From NCBI GenBank assembly GCA_964655355.1, contig CAZZMD010000014.1, positions 21,943 through 85,942 of the forward strand: a stretch of 64,000 bases of DNA. Reading direction: 5' to 3'. Shown here piece by piece: positions 43,355-51,950 of this stretch. The DNA comes from CALGDE01 sp964655355 (lineage in GTDB: Bacteria > Cyanobacteriota > Cyanobacteriia > CACIAM-69d). Numbering within the stretch: the stretch's first letter is position 1; each line of letters begins with the position of its first letter. The translations under genes were made by a program, and so were the position numbers. Below the pieces are notes generated by a model. It was given only the letters and a program-made list of their open reading frames with translations. It was not told the origin of the DNA and searched no databases.

Positions 43355-44730
43355 CCGGCAGGGACGGGCATGGTTTCAGGCATTGCCTTTTTGAGGAACT
43401 CCAAAGACCAAGCCTGTAAATCTTCGAGGGAGCGATCGCGATAACAGCCATAGCGTTCTTTCTTGTTGCGCACCCGTTCGGCGAGGGGAGGAATAATCCC
43501 AAAATTCGGCGGCATGGGCTGATAATGCTTCGGCGACGCAGAACTAATAAATTCAAACAACGAGCCCGCCATGGTCGTCACGGGCATTACCACCGGCTCC
43601 AAACCCTGGGCTAACCGCGCCGCATTAGTCCCCGCCAGCCAGCCCCCGGCCGCTGCCGCCGTATAACCTTCCGTCCCCACCAATTGCCCGGCGGCGAGAA
43701 GGTGCGATCGCGATTTAAATTGCAACGTCGGCTTCAATAGCTCCGGCGCATTCAAAAACGTATTGCGGTGCATCACGCCCATGCGTACAAACTCGGCATT
43801 TTCCAAACCGGGAATCATCCGAAAGACCCGTTTTTGCTCCCCCCACCGCAAATTAGTCTGAAAACCCACCATATTCCACAACTGCCCCGCCTTATCTTCC
43901 TGGCGCAACTGCACGACTGCGTAGGGGCGTTTCTCCTTATTCTCCGGCGCCCGAAAATCCCCCAGCCGCGCATCAAACAGCCCCACCGGCTTCAGGGGTC
44001 CATAGCGCATGGTGTCCTCCCCTCGCTGCGCCATTTCCTCAATAGGCAAACACGCCTCAAAAAATTTTGAAGTTTCCCGATCAAAATCCTTCAATTCCGC
44101 CTGTTCCGCCGCACACAGCTCATTCCAAAAGGCTAAATATTGCTCCCGATTCATCGGGCAGTTGAGATAGGCCGCTTCCCCCTTGTCATAGCGGGACGCC
44201 AGAAATGCGACTTCTTTGTTAATCGACTCACCCACCACAATCGGGCTCGCCGCATCAAAAAAGCTCATATAGGCCATGCCCGTGACCCGTTGCAAATCAT
44301 CGGTCAGGGCAGGACTGGTCAACGGTCCCGAGGTCAGCACCGTAATGCCGTCTTCAGGAATAGTCGGCATTTCTTCCCGGCGCAACTCAATCAACGGATG
44401 TTGATCCAACGTCTGGGTCAGGTCGCCCCCAAACTGTCCCCGGTCGACGGCCAAAGCCCCCCCCGCCGGCACTTTGTGCTCGTCCGCCTTGCCAATAATG
44501 ATCGACCCCAACCGGCGCAATTCTTCGTGGAGCAAACCAGCGGCGCGATCGCTCGACTGTGCGCCAAAGGAATTGCTGCACACCAACTCCGCCAACTGTT
44601 CCGTATGGTGGGCCGGCGTTTGCTGCACCGGGCGCATCTCCGACAAGATGACCGGCACCCCCGCCTGTGCAATTTGCCAAGCCGCTTCCGTGCCCGCTAG
44701 GCCACCACCAATAACGTGAACAGGTTTCAT
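43351..44730 (-). CDS. trmFO: Methylenetetrahydrofolate-tRNA (uracil-5-)-methyltransferase
   Basis: Folate- and FAD-dependent enzyme that makes ribothymidine at position 54 of tRNA. The N-terminal FAD loop VHVIGGGLAGTEAAW is followed by the family-specific LSEMRPV, LVCSNSFGAQ and LLHEELRRLGS. The C-terminal part has GTEGYTAAAAGGWLAG. The 459-residue length is standard. It lies 37 bases downstream of yajQ on the same strand, so the two are probably co-transcribed. Confidence 0.96.
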   Translation of the reverse strand: MKPVHVIGGGLAGTEAAWQIAQAGVPVILSEMRPVQQTPAHHTEQLAELVCSNSFGAQSSDRAAGLLHEELRRLGSIIIGKADEHKVPAGGALAVDRGQFGGDLTQTLDQHPLIELRREEMPTIPEDGITVLTSGPLTSPALTDDLQRVTGMAYMSFFDAASPIVVGESINKEVAFLASRYDKGEAAYLNCPMNREQYLAFWNELCAAEQAELKDFDRETSKFFEACLPIEEMAQRGEDTMRYGPLKPVGLFDARLGDFRAPENKEKRPYAVVQLRQEDKAGQLWNMVGFQTNLRWGEQKRVFRMIPGLENAEFVRMGVMHRNTFLNAPELLKPTLQFKSRSHLLAAGQLVGTEGYTAAAAGGWLAGTNAARLAQGLEPVVMPVTTMAGSLFEFISSASPKHYQPMPPNFGIIPPLAERVRNKKERYGCYRDRSLEDLQAWSLEFLKKAMPETMPVPAG

Positions 44731-44767
44731 GGTTTAAGAAAAATCCTAGGGTCTGCGTTACCGATAC

Positions 44768-45259
44768 TTATCGATAGTTATTGAACTGGAGAGGCACGGG
44801 CCAATCGCCCGAGCGAATCAACTGCATCGCGGTTTGCAAATCGTCCTTAGATTTCGCCGATACCCGCACCGCATCCCCTTGGATGGACGCCTGCACCTTC
44901 TTCAACTCATCGCGAATGGTTTTGCTGATCTTCTTCGCCAGCTCCTTATCGATGCCCTTCACCAAATTGATGGTTTGGGTCACCCGTCCACCGCTCGCGG
45001 TCCCGGTGGCACCATAGTCGAACATTTTCAGGTCCAACCCCCGTTTAGCAGCCTTCTGAAACAGCATCTCCCGCACCGACTTGAGCGTCATGCTGTCCTT
45101 GGTTTCGATTTCCAAGGTTTCACCCTTCTGCTCAATGGTGCTGTTGCTATCTTTCAGGTCGTAACGGCTCTTCAGCTCACGCCGAGTCTGGTCCAGAGCG
45201 TTGACCAGTTCTTGCTGATCAAAGTCGCTCACGATGTCAAAGGAATAGGTAGAAGGCAT
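44768..45259 (-). CDS. yajQ: YajQ family nucleotide-binding protein
   Basis: Small cytoplasmic protein with two ferredoxin-like domains; homologues bind cyclic di-GMP or other nucleotides. It starts MPSTYSFDIVSDFD, a conserved N-terminus, and I prefer this ATG over one four codons upstream. Other conserved parts are ALDQTRRELKSRYDLKD and KLIKKISKTIRDE-like KELAKKISKTIRDE. At 163 residues it is normal for the family. A diguanylate cyclase is present at 52556, but no direct link can be claimed. Confidence 0.93.
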   Translation of the reverse strand: MPSTYSFDIVSDFDQQELVNALDQTRRELKSRYDLKDSNSTIEQKGETLEIETKDSMTLKSVREMLFQKAAKRGLDLKMFDYGATGTASGGRVTQTINLVKGIDKELAKKISKTIRDELKKVQASIQGDAVRVSAKSKDDLQTAMQLIRSGDWPVPLQFNNYR

Positions 45260-45313
45260 AGCAAAAATCAAATGGGATAGGTGTTGTGCAGCCCGGTATT
45301 AGCGACGCAAGGG

Positions 45314-45760
45314 CTAAGTGGGGAGGTGGGTCAGGCTTGTGTAGAAAAGGGTAATAGTGGCCGCGGACCCGATGCCGAAGGAGAGCGATCGCAACGGGGG
45401 GATATTCGCCAAATAGAACAGGGAAAAACCAAGTCGCGCCACCACAAACGCGATCGCCGCCCAGATCACCGTCTCGCTGGTTTGCTGGGTCACATAGGCC
45501 ATCAATGCCGCTGCGGTGTAGGGCATAAACGTCTCGAAGGAATTTTGATGTGCCCAGGTGGCCCGCTTGCCATAGTCCGGTAGTTGATCAAAAATCGCTC
45601 GCGGTGCCCCAAAATCCATCCCCGCCTGGAATCGGGCGATCGCCACAAAAAAATAGGGGAAATAGATCAACAACGCCGCCGCCGCAATGGACCCCAGCAA
45701 AATCTCCGATGCGGACAACGATTGCAAGACCGGCACTTCCGACACAGACAATCCAAACAT
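45314..45760 (-). CDS. MAPEG family membrane protein
   Basis: Four-helix membrane protein of the eicosanoid/glutathione metabolism superfamily. Family marks are RATWAHQNSFETFMPYTAA (the Arg-x-x-x-Asn-x-x-E/F pattern) and the ARLGFSLFYL segment. The ATG chosen (MFGLSV) starts the first helix region; a longer frame adds ten polar residues. Bacterial members have unknown or glutathione-related activity. It is upstream of yajQ on the same strand with about 55 bases between. Confidence 0.88.
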   Translation of the reverse strand: MFGLSVSEVPVLQSLSASEILLGSIAAAALLIYFPYFFVAIARFQAGMDFGAPRAIFDQLPDYGKRATWAHQNSFETFMPYTAAALMAYVTQQTSETVIWAAIAFVVARLGFSLFYLANIPPLRSLSFGIGSAATITLFYTSLTHLPT

Positions 45761-45874
45761 GACGTGCAATCTCCCGCGTCCAGGGAACACCCCGAACGAA
45801 TTTCAGTACTACCAGTGTTAATGGTTTTATCAGCGACCTTTGTCTAGCTTAACGGCTTCAGCAGTCGCAGACCG

Positions 45875-46378
45875 TTAGTCAAAATAGAATAGCGTTACGA
45901 CCCGGCGCAAGTCTTCCGCTTCCTGGCAGGTTTTCAGCAATGTCTCACTGTCATGGAACGCAAAGCAGAGCAACTGCTGACACCGAGCAATAATTTCTTG
46001 GTTACAAAGGGAACTGGCTTCCGCCAACGACATTTCATTGTTGCGGCTGTTTTCCACCAGGTGCATCACCTCAGATAGCTGCGATCGCGACTCTCGGGGC
46101 TGACGATCCAAACTCTGGGGCAAAATCACCGTCAACAAATTCGAATCCGCCCGCATCGCCCCTCGAATCGCCGCCGCATTAGTCCCGGTTGCCCCCGACG
46201 TGATCACGTGATTCCCCGACAACACCAGCGCATAGCTCAAAGTCTCGATTAACTGCTGATGGGTAATCGGCACATGGCGCGAGCCCAGAATAGCGATACG
46301 CTTCGAACCGGTTTGTTGAATCGCCGCCAGTTCTTGAAGAAAATCGTCAACTTTTGGGATATCGAGGGATTGACTCAA
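45875..46378 (-). CDS. SLOG-fold DprA-like protein
   Basis: 167 residues of a Rossmann-type nucleotide-sensor fold resembling the DprA core. IAILGSRHVPITHQQL and NHVITSGATGTNAAAIRGA match the GSR and S-G-xxGxD/N-AxxxAxx motifs, and LLTVILPQSLDRQ is the next strand. It is often annotated as DNA recombination-mediator protein A in cyanobacteria. It lacks DprA's N-terminal SAM and C-terminal winged-helix domains, and true DprA is at 13602, so it may instead be a nucleotide-binding sensor. It stands alone. Confidence 0.8.
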   Translation of the reverse strand: MSQSLDIPKVDDFLQELAAIQQTGSKRIAILGSRHVPITHQQLIETLSYALVLSGNHVITSGATGTNAAAIRGAMRADSNLLTVILPQSLDRQPRESRSQLSEVMHLVENSRNNEMSLAEASSLCNQEIIARCQQLLCFAFHDSETLLKTCQEAEDLRRVVTLFYFD

Positions 46379-46737
46379 GGAAGCTACTACCCGGACCTAC
46401 ATCCTGAAACGACGGTGTTATTCTACCAGACGCCCTCCCGCAATGTTTGCTACCATTTCAAGCACAGGGATCGCCGCAAAACTGCGATCGCAGTGGGTAT
46501 CACCAGCCCTCGCCAGCGGACCATTAACCCTCCAATAGAAATTGATGAATCGCCTCTAACTCGCTATCATTTTCAGGCTCAAGGCATCCTGCCGATCAGC
46601 GCCGGAGAATCACCGGAGAATCGCGCCCCTCAGCAACCGGGGGAGGGTTTCAGCCCGCTTCAGCCATTGCCTGCGCGACGCTCGTCCCAGTCTTTCCCGT
46701 TTCCCAGTCCATCATTCCTGTCTGTCATTAGTTGTTT
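46379..46737. other. Divergent intergenic region SLOG gene / rsfS
   Basis: No gene or convincing regulatory element seen. It should contain both divergent promoters. Confidence 0.4.
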
Positions 46738-47256
46738 ATGGTTCAATCCCAATCCGTGTCCACGACTCCCAACCCCAATTTCGACGCCCCCGAAGAAGTC
46801 ACCCCGATCGCCCCGGAAACGTCGTCCCCCGTTGATGCCCGCACTGAGGTGATCGCCTATGCCGCGGCGGACGCAATGGACGATCGCAAAGGGGAAGACA
46901 TCGTGCTGCTGAAACTGTCCGATGTGTCCTATCTGGCGGACTACTTCGTTATCGGGACCGCATTATCTCGCGCCCAAGTGCGCGCCATGTCCCAATCGGT
47001 GCGGGCTCGCCTGGACGAAGACTTCAGCATCCGTCCCAACAACGTCTCCGGCGAAGGGGACAGCGCTTGGGTACTCCAGGACTACGGCGATATCATTGTC
47101 CATATCCTGATGCCGGACGAACGGTCGTACTACAACCTAGAAGCCTTCTGGGGCCACGGCGAAACCATCCCCTTTGACCCCAGCGCAATGCCCAGCTCCA
47201 GCGCCAACAACAGCGCCAACAACAGCATCGGCAACGCCGATTCGGAATCCGCCTAA
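46738..47256 (+). CDS. rsfS: Ribosomal silencing factor RsfS
   Basis: Binds L14 on the large subunit and blocks subunit joining when nutrients are low. The conserved core is AADAMDDRKGEDIVLLKL, then YLADYFVIGTALSRAQVRAM and WVLQDYGDIIVHIL, ending in YYNLEAFW. About 35 residues at the N-terminus and a Ser/Asn-rich tail are extra. The ATG (MVQSQS) is preferred to a TTG two codons upstream. It leads a run rsfS - CGLD27 - asparaginase, a gene order that recurs in cyanobacteria. Confidence 0.95.
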   Translation: MVQSQSVSTTPNPNFDAPEEVTPIAPETSSPVDARTEVIAYAAADAMDDRKGEDIVLLKLSDVSYLADYFVIGTALSRAQVRAMSQSVRARLDEDFSIRPNNVSGEGDSAWVLQDYGDIIVHILMPDERSYYNLEAFWGHGETIPFDPSAMPSSSANNSANNSIGNADSESA

Positions 47257-47289
47257 CGTCTGATTTGTCCATCCTCTGCCCGCCAAGCC

Positions 47290-47805
47290 ATGTCTCGGAC
47301 CTCTCGGACTTCCGCTGCTCGCTGCCCTGTTCCCCACGAGCAGCGGCCCCTGAATGAATTCACCGAAATGAAGGAAGCCTGGCTGTTTTCCTGGCTGACG
47401 TTGCCCGTCGCAGTCTATGGGCGCAAGCTCTTCACGGTGTGGGCGATCGCCTGGGTATTGGTGGGGTGGCCCATCGCCGCCGTCAGCTATCCCCCCGCCA
47501 AGGCCCCGGGACACTTTTTTATTAGCGCATCCGGCGGCGCAGCGTTTTTATTGACCCTGCTACTGCTCCACCTCTATATGGGATGGCGGCATGTGAACAA
47601 CCGACTGATCAAACCCACCGTTGAATATGAAGAATCCGGTTGGTATGACGGTCAAGTGTGGACCAAAACCGACGACGTGTTAGCCAAGGACCAGCTTGTC
47701 GCCACCTACGAAGTGCGTCCCATATTTGAGAGACTCCATTGGACCTTTGCCACCCTCAGCGGACTCGCGGCGATCGCCACCGCCCTATGGCCCTTCGTTT
47801 ACTAA
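47290..47805 (+). CDS. CGLD27 family protein (DUF1230)
   Basis: Conserved protein of cyanobacteria and green plastids. The N-terminal signature CPVPHEQRPLNEFTEMKEAWLF-type start (CPVPHEQ, PLNEF, then W-F-SW) is intact. Two membrane helices follow (LFTVWAIAWVLVGWPIAAV and AAFLLTLLLLHLYMGW), with a soluble YEESGWYDGQVW segment and a final hydrophobic helix. Plant CGLD27 has been tied to iron status; the function in cyanobacteria is unknown. It starts 33 bases after rsfS. Confidence 0.9.
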   Translation: MSRTSRTSAARCPVPHEQRPLNEFTEMKEAWLFSWLTLPVAVYGRKLFTVWAIAWVLVGWPIAAVSYPPAKAPGHFFISASGGAAFLLTLLLLHLYMGWRHVNNRLIKPTVEYEESGWYDGQVWTKTDDVLAKDQLVATYEVRPIFERLHWTFATLSGLAAIATALWPFVY

Positions 47806-47902
47806 CCCACCATCGCCATCACTCATCCCCAGGAATCATCTACACTGAGCGCTGAGCACTCGTCAGTGAGCACTACCCAGGAAGCAGGAATTTAAGGGAT
47901 TC

Positions 47903-48856
47903 ATGAGCCGCCCCAACATCAATCGCACCGCCGACATCACCGTCAAACTCCTGCGGGAGGGCCTCGCAGAATCCCAGCATCAAGTCCAGGCCATGGTCTG
48001 TGATGAGCGAGGGCGTGTCCTGATGAGCGCAGGGGCCGCCGATATGTCCTCCTTTACCCGGTCTTCCCTCAAACCCTTCCAAGCGCTGGCGGTGGCCAGC
48101 TCCGGCACCCTGGAGCGTTTTGAACTGGATAACCGTGATCTGGCGGTGATGTGCGGCTCCCACCAGGGCAGCATTAGCCACGCCCGCCAGGTTTTTAATA
48201 TCCTATGGCGCTGCGATATCGAAGCATCTGCCCTGCAATGCCCCTGTCCCGAAGGCAAGCAAAGCCGCCTTCAACACAATTGCTCCGGGAAACATGCCGG
48301 CATGCTCGCCGTCTGTCGCCAACAGGAGTGGCCCCTAGAAGAATATTTGGAGCGGAATCACCCCGTCCAAGCCCTGATCGTGGATAAGGTGGGCGAATTT
48401 TTAGGGATTCCGCCAAACGAATTAATCGTGGCGCGGGATGATTGCGGAGCCCCAACCTATTTGATGCGCCTATCCCAAATGGCACAGCTTTATGCCCTGT
48501 TGGGCAGCGGCAGCCGGTTGGATCTGGAGCGTATTGTCCGCGCCATGACCAGCTATCCGGAGTTAATTGCGGGAGAGGGTAGCTTTGACACGGAGCTGAT
48601 GCGGGCCACCCAGGGGGAAGTGATTAGTAAATCCGGCTCGGAAGGGGTGCAATGTATCGCCCGCGTGGGTCACGGTCTAGGACTCGCCATCAAAGTCACC
48701 GACGGCAGCAAGCGAGCGAAGTATGCCGCCGCCATTCATCTGTTACGCCAATTGGGTTGGATTTCGACCGATGCAGCGGAAACCCTGGGCGATCGCTACA
48801 TCAATCTAAGTCCGTTCAAGCGTCTGGACGTAGTCGGCGATCTAACCATGGCCTAG
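47903..48856 (+). CDS. Asparaginase II family protein
   Basis: Member of the thermolabile Rhizobium etli-type asparaginase family (Asparaginase_II), unrelated in fold to the E. coli enzymes. Family blocks are SSFTRSSLKPFQAL (SxxK), VMCGSHQGSISHA, HNCSGKHAGMLAVC with its cysteine/lysine, DDCGAPTYLM and a Gly-rich SKSGSEGVQC. The 317-residue length is normal. It probably converts L-asparagine to aspartate and ammonium in the cytoplasm. It follows the CGLD27 gene after about 100 bases, with AAGGGA before the ATG. Confidence 0.9.
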   Translation: MSRPNINRTADITVKLLREGLAESQHQVQAMVCDERGRVLMSAGAADMSSFTRSSLKPFQALAVASSGTLERFELDNRDLAVMCGSHQGSISHARQVFNILWRCDIEASALQCPCPEGKQSRLQHNCSGKHAGMLAVCRQQEWPLEEYLERNHPVQALIVDKVGEFLGIPPNELIVARDDCGAPTYLMRLSQMAQLYALLGSGSRLDLERIVRAMTSYPELIAGEGSFDTELMRATQGEVISKSGSEGVQCIARVGHGLGLAIKVTDGSKRAKYAAAIHLLRQLGWISTDAAETLGDRYINLSPFKRLDVVGDLTMA

Positions 48857-48919
48857 CCCATGGCATAGCGAACTCGAGGCGGGCATACTGAGAATAAGTC
48901 CTCACCCCTAGAGCTTCAG

Positions 48920-49315
48920 ATGGCCAACCGCGTGACGATTTGCGATGCGACGACCTTCGGGAGCGATCGCCCAGTATTTGTTCTGGATGTATTGACAGAG
49001 CGGATGACGGTCCAGGAACTCATCCGCCGTCGGGTCTATCAGGAAGTCAAGGATTACAACGCCCAACAAACGGAGATGTTTCAGGGGCTAGTCCAGCCCA
49101 CCGATGCGGAACAGGCGTTAAATGGCTATCGCATGAAAAAGCCTCGGCAAATTGACTGGGAAGAACAATACAACCGGGCGATCGCCGCGTTTAACAGCAA
49201 CGGATTTATCCTGCTAATTAACGACGAACAAGCAGAATCCCTAGAACAGGAAATCGAACTAAAACCAGAAACCTCAGCCACCTTTTTAAAACTCACACCA
49301 TTGGTCGGAGGATAG
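48920..49315 (+). CDS. Putative beta-grasp (MoaD/ubiquitin-like) protein ending in Gly-Gly
   Basis: 131 residues, no annotated family that I can name with certainty. Predicted order: strand (RVTICDAT), strand (PVFVLDVL), helix (TVQELIRRRVYQEVKDYN), an inserted helical segment (DWEEQYNRAIAAF), strand (FILLINDEQ), a short Leu/Glu turn (LEQEIEL) and a last strand FLKLTPLVGG at the very end. That last part has the layout of MoaD/ThiS and ubiquitin-like proteins: a turn, a strand, then terminal Gly-Gly (G130, G131). It is four bases before the DUF4132 gene and clearly its partner. Caution: the GGA GGA codons also form the ribosome site of the next gene, so the Gly-Gly could be forced by that. No E1-like enzyme or JAB protease is nearby. 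Confidence 0.75.
   Translation: MANRVTICDATTFGSDRPVFVLDVLTERMTVQELIRRRVYQEVKDYNAQQTEMFQGLVQPTDAEQALNGYRMKKPRQIDWEEQYNRAIAAFNSNGFILLINDEQAESLEQEIELKPETSATFLKLTPLVGG
49307..49312 (+). promoter_or_regulatory. Ribosome binding site of the DUF4132 gene inside the upstream gene
   Basis: GGAGGA lies seven bases before the DUF4132 ATG. The same six bases encode the last two residues (Gly-Gly) of the upstream protein, followed at once by its TAG. Translation of the two genes is therefore likely to be coupled. Confidence 0.8.
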
Positions 49316-49319
49316 GGCC

Positions 49320-51950
49320 ATGGTTCAGTCGCGTGATGCCTATGAAACGGTTGAAGCTTACTATCTCGCCTTGATTGAGGAGATGGCAATCACGGACAAC
49401 CGCCATCTCGACTATGCAGATCAATACCGCATCAAAAATCTCAGCGTTAGTGAAGCAATTGAAGGATTAGATCGCTCAGAACAAAGAGATTTAGCCCTGG
49501 CGATGCTCCAGTGGTGTATTACGAAAAAGCGAGAAGCTGAGGCAATTAAAAAAGAAAATGAGGAGTCCGATCTAGAATCCGTCAAGGCTGAGCCTCAATA
49601 TTCTTGGCGAGAAACCAGCCGAATCTATGAGATCTTTCTCCGCCTAACCCAGCGAAAGCTCCCCTTTGATCATGATTCTCTAATCCAGTTAATTAATCAA
49701 TTTTGTACCTACGGTCGTTTCTATGGAGGCGGTGGACAGCTTATTAAAGCAGTCCAAAATTATCTCAAAGACAATGCTTTAAGCCCAGATCTAGAGCAAG
49801 CGATCGCCACAACCTGCCAGTTTTTCAGCGATCGCCGTTACTCAGATACTCAAACCCGCAAACATTTGAGTCAACTGCAAAAATTCCTACCTCAGGAAGC
49901 ACTGGAACTACCGTTGATTGGCGGTGAATATTGGTCCGATCAAGCGATCGCCACCCTCACCGATCTTCCCCAAGCAGATCACAACCACTGGAGTGAATTA
50001 CTGGGTCATTGTGCTCTAGCGACAGCAAGTAAACCGTCGAAGACATGGTCCAAAAAGGCAGCAACGCTGTTAGAAAAAATGGATGGAAGTGCGATCGCCC
50101 AGAATCTGATCACCTGGTTTCCCTTAGTCGATAAACCCCGCACCCAACCCTTGGAACGGCGATCGCAATGGCAACCGGATCCCAATTTACTGATCAACGA
50201 TCGCAACGCCGACATTTTGAAAGGGTTGGTATGGCTATGTCCCTCGTTAATTGCGTTAGGAGATGGGCAAAAGGATACCGATCTGATGCGGGCGATTATG
50301 GGGTTAGCCCTATCTGCCTATCGCAAGGTGCCGGAGGTGGGGCCGCGCTGTGTACGGGTGGGCAATGCCTGTGTGTGGGCGCTCGGGGAAATTCCGGGGA
50401 CGGGGGCGATCGCCCAGTTGGCGCTGTTAAAGGTAAAGGTGAAATTTGGCACAGCGCAGAAGGGCATTGAAAAAGCACTGACGGCAGCGGCGGAACGGGC
50501 GGGACTGCCTCGGGAAGAAATTGAGGAAATGGCAGTGCCCACCTACGGATTGGGCGCGGTGGGACTACGGCGGGAAACCTTGGGCGATTTCACGGCGGAG
50601 TTAGTCGTAACGGGGACTAGCTCGACGGCACTGCGGTGGATCAAGCCCGATGGCAAGGAACAAAAATCGGTACCGAAAGCAATCAAGGACAATTTCGCCG
50701 AAGACTTGAAGGAGCTAAAACAGGCAGCAAAAGACATCAAAAAGATGGTACCCGCCCTGCGCGATCGCCTGGAATCGGTCTACCTCCAGCAAAAAACCTG
50801 GGACTTACCCACCTGGCAGGAGCGATATCTCAACCATCCCCTCATGGGCACCCTGTCACGGCGACTCATTTGGTGGTTTTCCGGGGACGCCGATCGCGCC
50901 GAAGTGGCCGGCATTTGGTGGGGCGATCGCCTGGTGGATATTCAGGGTCAGCCCTTGGAGGAATCCCTACAACACTGGGGCGATCGCATCCAAGTCCGAC
51001 TATGGCACCCCCTGGACGCCGCCTCCGCCACCGTCGTCGCCTGGCGCAACTGGTTAGTGGACCACGAAATCCAGCAACCTTTCAAACAAGCCCACCGGGA
51101 AATTTATTTACTCACCCCCGCCGAAGAACGAACCGCCACCTACTCCAACCGATTCGCCGCCCATATTTTGAAGCAACACCAATTCAACGCCCTCTGCGGG
51201 ATTCGCGGCTGGAAAAACACCCTACGGCTCCTCGTGGACGACTATTTCCCCCCAGCCCGACTGCTCCTCCCCCAATGGAACCTACGGGCAGAATTTTGGA
51301 TTGACGGCGCGGGGGAAAACTACGGCACCGACACCAACGACACCGGCACATTTCTGTATCTTGCCACCGACCAGGTCCGCTTTTACCCCATCGATGCCCA
51401 AGAGAATTTTGCCTATCCCGGCCTCGGCGATTACGGCGGAGCCCACGGGGCTGATCCCCTCCCCCTAACGGATATTCCAACCCTAGTCCTATCGGAAGTG
51501 CTGCGGGATGTGGATTTATTTGTGGGAGTCGCCAGCGTCGGCAACGATCCCAATTGGTCCGACGGGGGACCGGAAGGGCGATATCAGGACTATTGGCACA
51601 GCTATTCCTTCGGCGAACTCTCGGGCACAGCCACCACCCGGCGACAGCTCCTAGAAACCCTGATCCCCAAACTCAAAATCCGCGATCGCTGCACCTTCAC
51701 GGACCGCTTCCTGGTTGTCCGCGGCGACATCCGCACCTACAAAATCCACTTAGGCAGCGGCAATATTTTAATGGAGCCCAACGATCGCTACCTCTGCATC
51801 GTTGCAGACCGCAAACCCACCGGCGGCAACGTCTTCCTACCCTTTGAAGGGGACAACATGCTATCCATCATCCTTAGCAAAGCCTTCCTCCTCGCGGACG
51901 ACAAAAGCATCACCGACCCCACCATCACCCATCAACTCTCACCGGAATAA
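49320..51950 (+). CDS. DUF4132 domain protein
   Basis: 876 residues. The N-terminal 400 residues are mostly helical and HEAT/armadillo-like (for example LALAMLQWCITKKREAEA, the ACVWALGEIPGTGAIAQLA repeat). The rest is mixed, with DUF4132 features: ETLGDFTAELVVTG, NRFAAHILKQHQFNAL, QVRFYPIDAQEN, LSEVLRDVDLFVGVASVGND and the C-terminal RYLCIVADRK. No catalytic motif of a known enzyme is seen and no signal peptide or membrane segment. DUF4132 proteins (YehI/MolR relatives) have no settled function. Its ribosome site GGAGGA is inside the end of the upstream gene, showing translational coupling. Confidence 0.88.
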   Translation: MVQSRDAYETVEAYYLALIEEMAITDNRHLDYADQYRIKNLSVSEAIEGLDRSEQRDLALAMLQWCITKKREAEAIKKENEESDLESVKAEPQYSWRETSRIYEIFLRLTQRKLPFDHDSLIQLINQFCTYGRFYGGGGQLIKAVQNYLKDNALSPDLEQAIATTCQFFSDRRYSDTQTRKHLSQLQKFLPQEALELPLIGGEYWSDQAIATLTDLPQADHNHWSELLGHCALATASKPSKTWSKKAATLLEKMDGSAIAQNLITWFPLVDKPRTQPLERRSQWQPDPNLLINDRNADILKGLVWLCPSLIALGDGQKDTDLMRAIMGLALSAYRKVPEVGPRCVRVGNACVWALGEIPGTGAIAQLALLKVKVKFGTAQKGIEKALTAAAERAGLPREEIEEMAVPTYGLGAVGLRRETLGDFTAELVVTGTSSTALRWIKPDGKEQKSVPKAIKDNFAEDLKELKQAAKDIKKMVPALRDRLESVYLQQKTWDLPTWQERYLNHPLMGTLSRRLIWWFSGDADRAEVAGIWWGDRLVDIQGQPLEESLQHWGDRIQVRLWHPLDAASATVVAWRNWLVDHEIQQPFKQAHREIYLLTPAEERTATYSNRFAAHILKQHQFNALCGIRGWKNTLRLLVDDYFPPARLLLPQWNLRAEFWIDGAGENYGTDTNDTGTFLYLATDQVRFYPIDAQENFAYPGLGDYGGAHGADPLPLTDIPTLVLSEVLRDVDLFVGVASVGNDPNWSDGGPEGRYQDYWHSYSFGELSGTATTRRQLLETLIPKLKIRDRCTFTDRFLVVRGDIRTYKIHLGSGNILMEPNDRYLCIVADRKPTGGNVFLPFEGDNMLSIILSKAFLLADDKSITDPTITHQLSPE

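Noticed and set aside
48920..51950. Naming the DUF4132 pair an anti-phage system
   Set aside because: No defence genes, effector domain or mobile element surround it; the sequence supports only a coupled two-gene unit.
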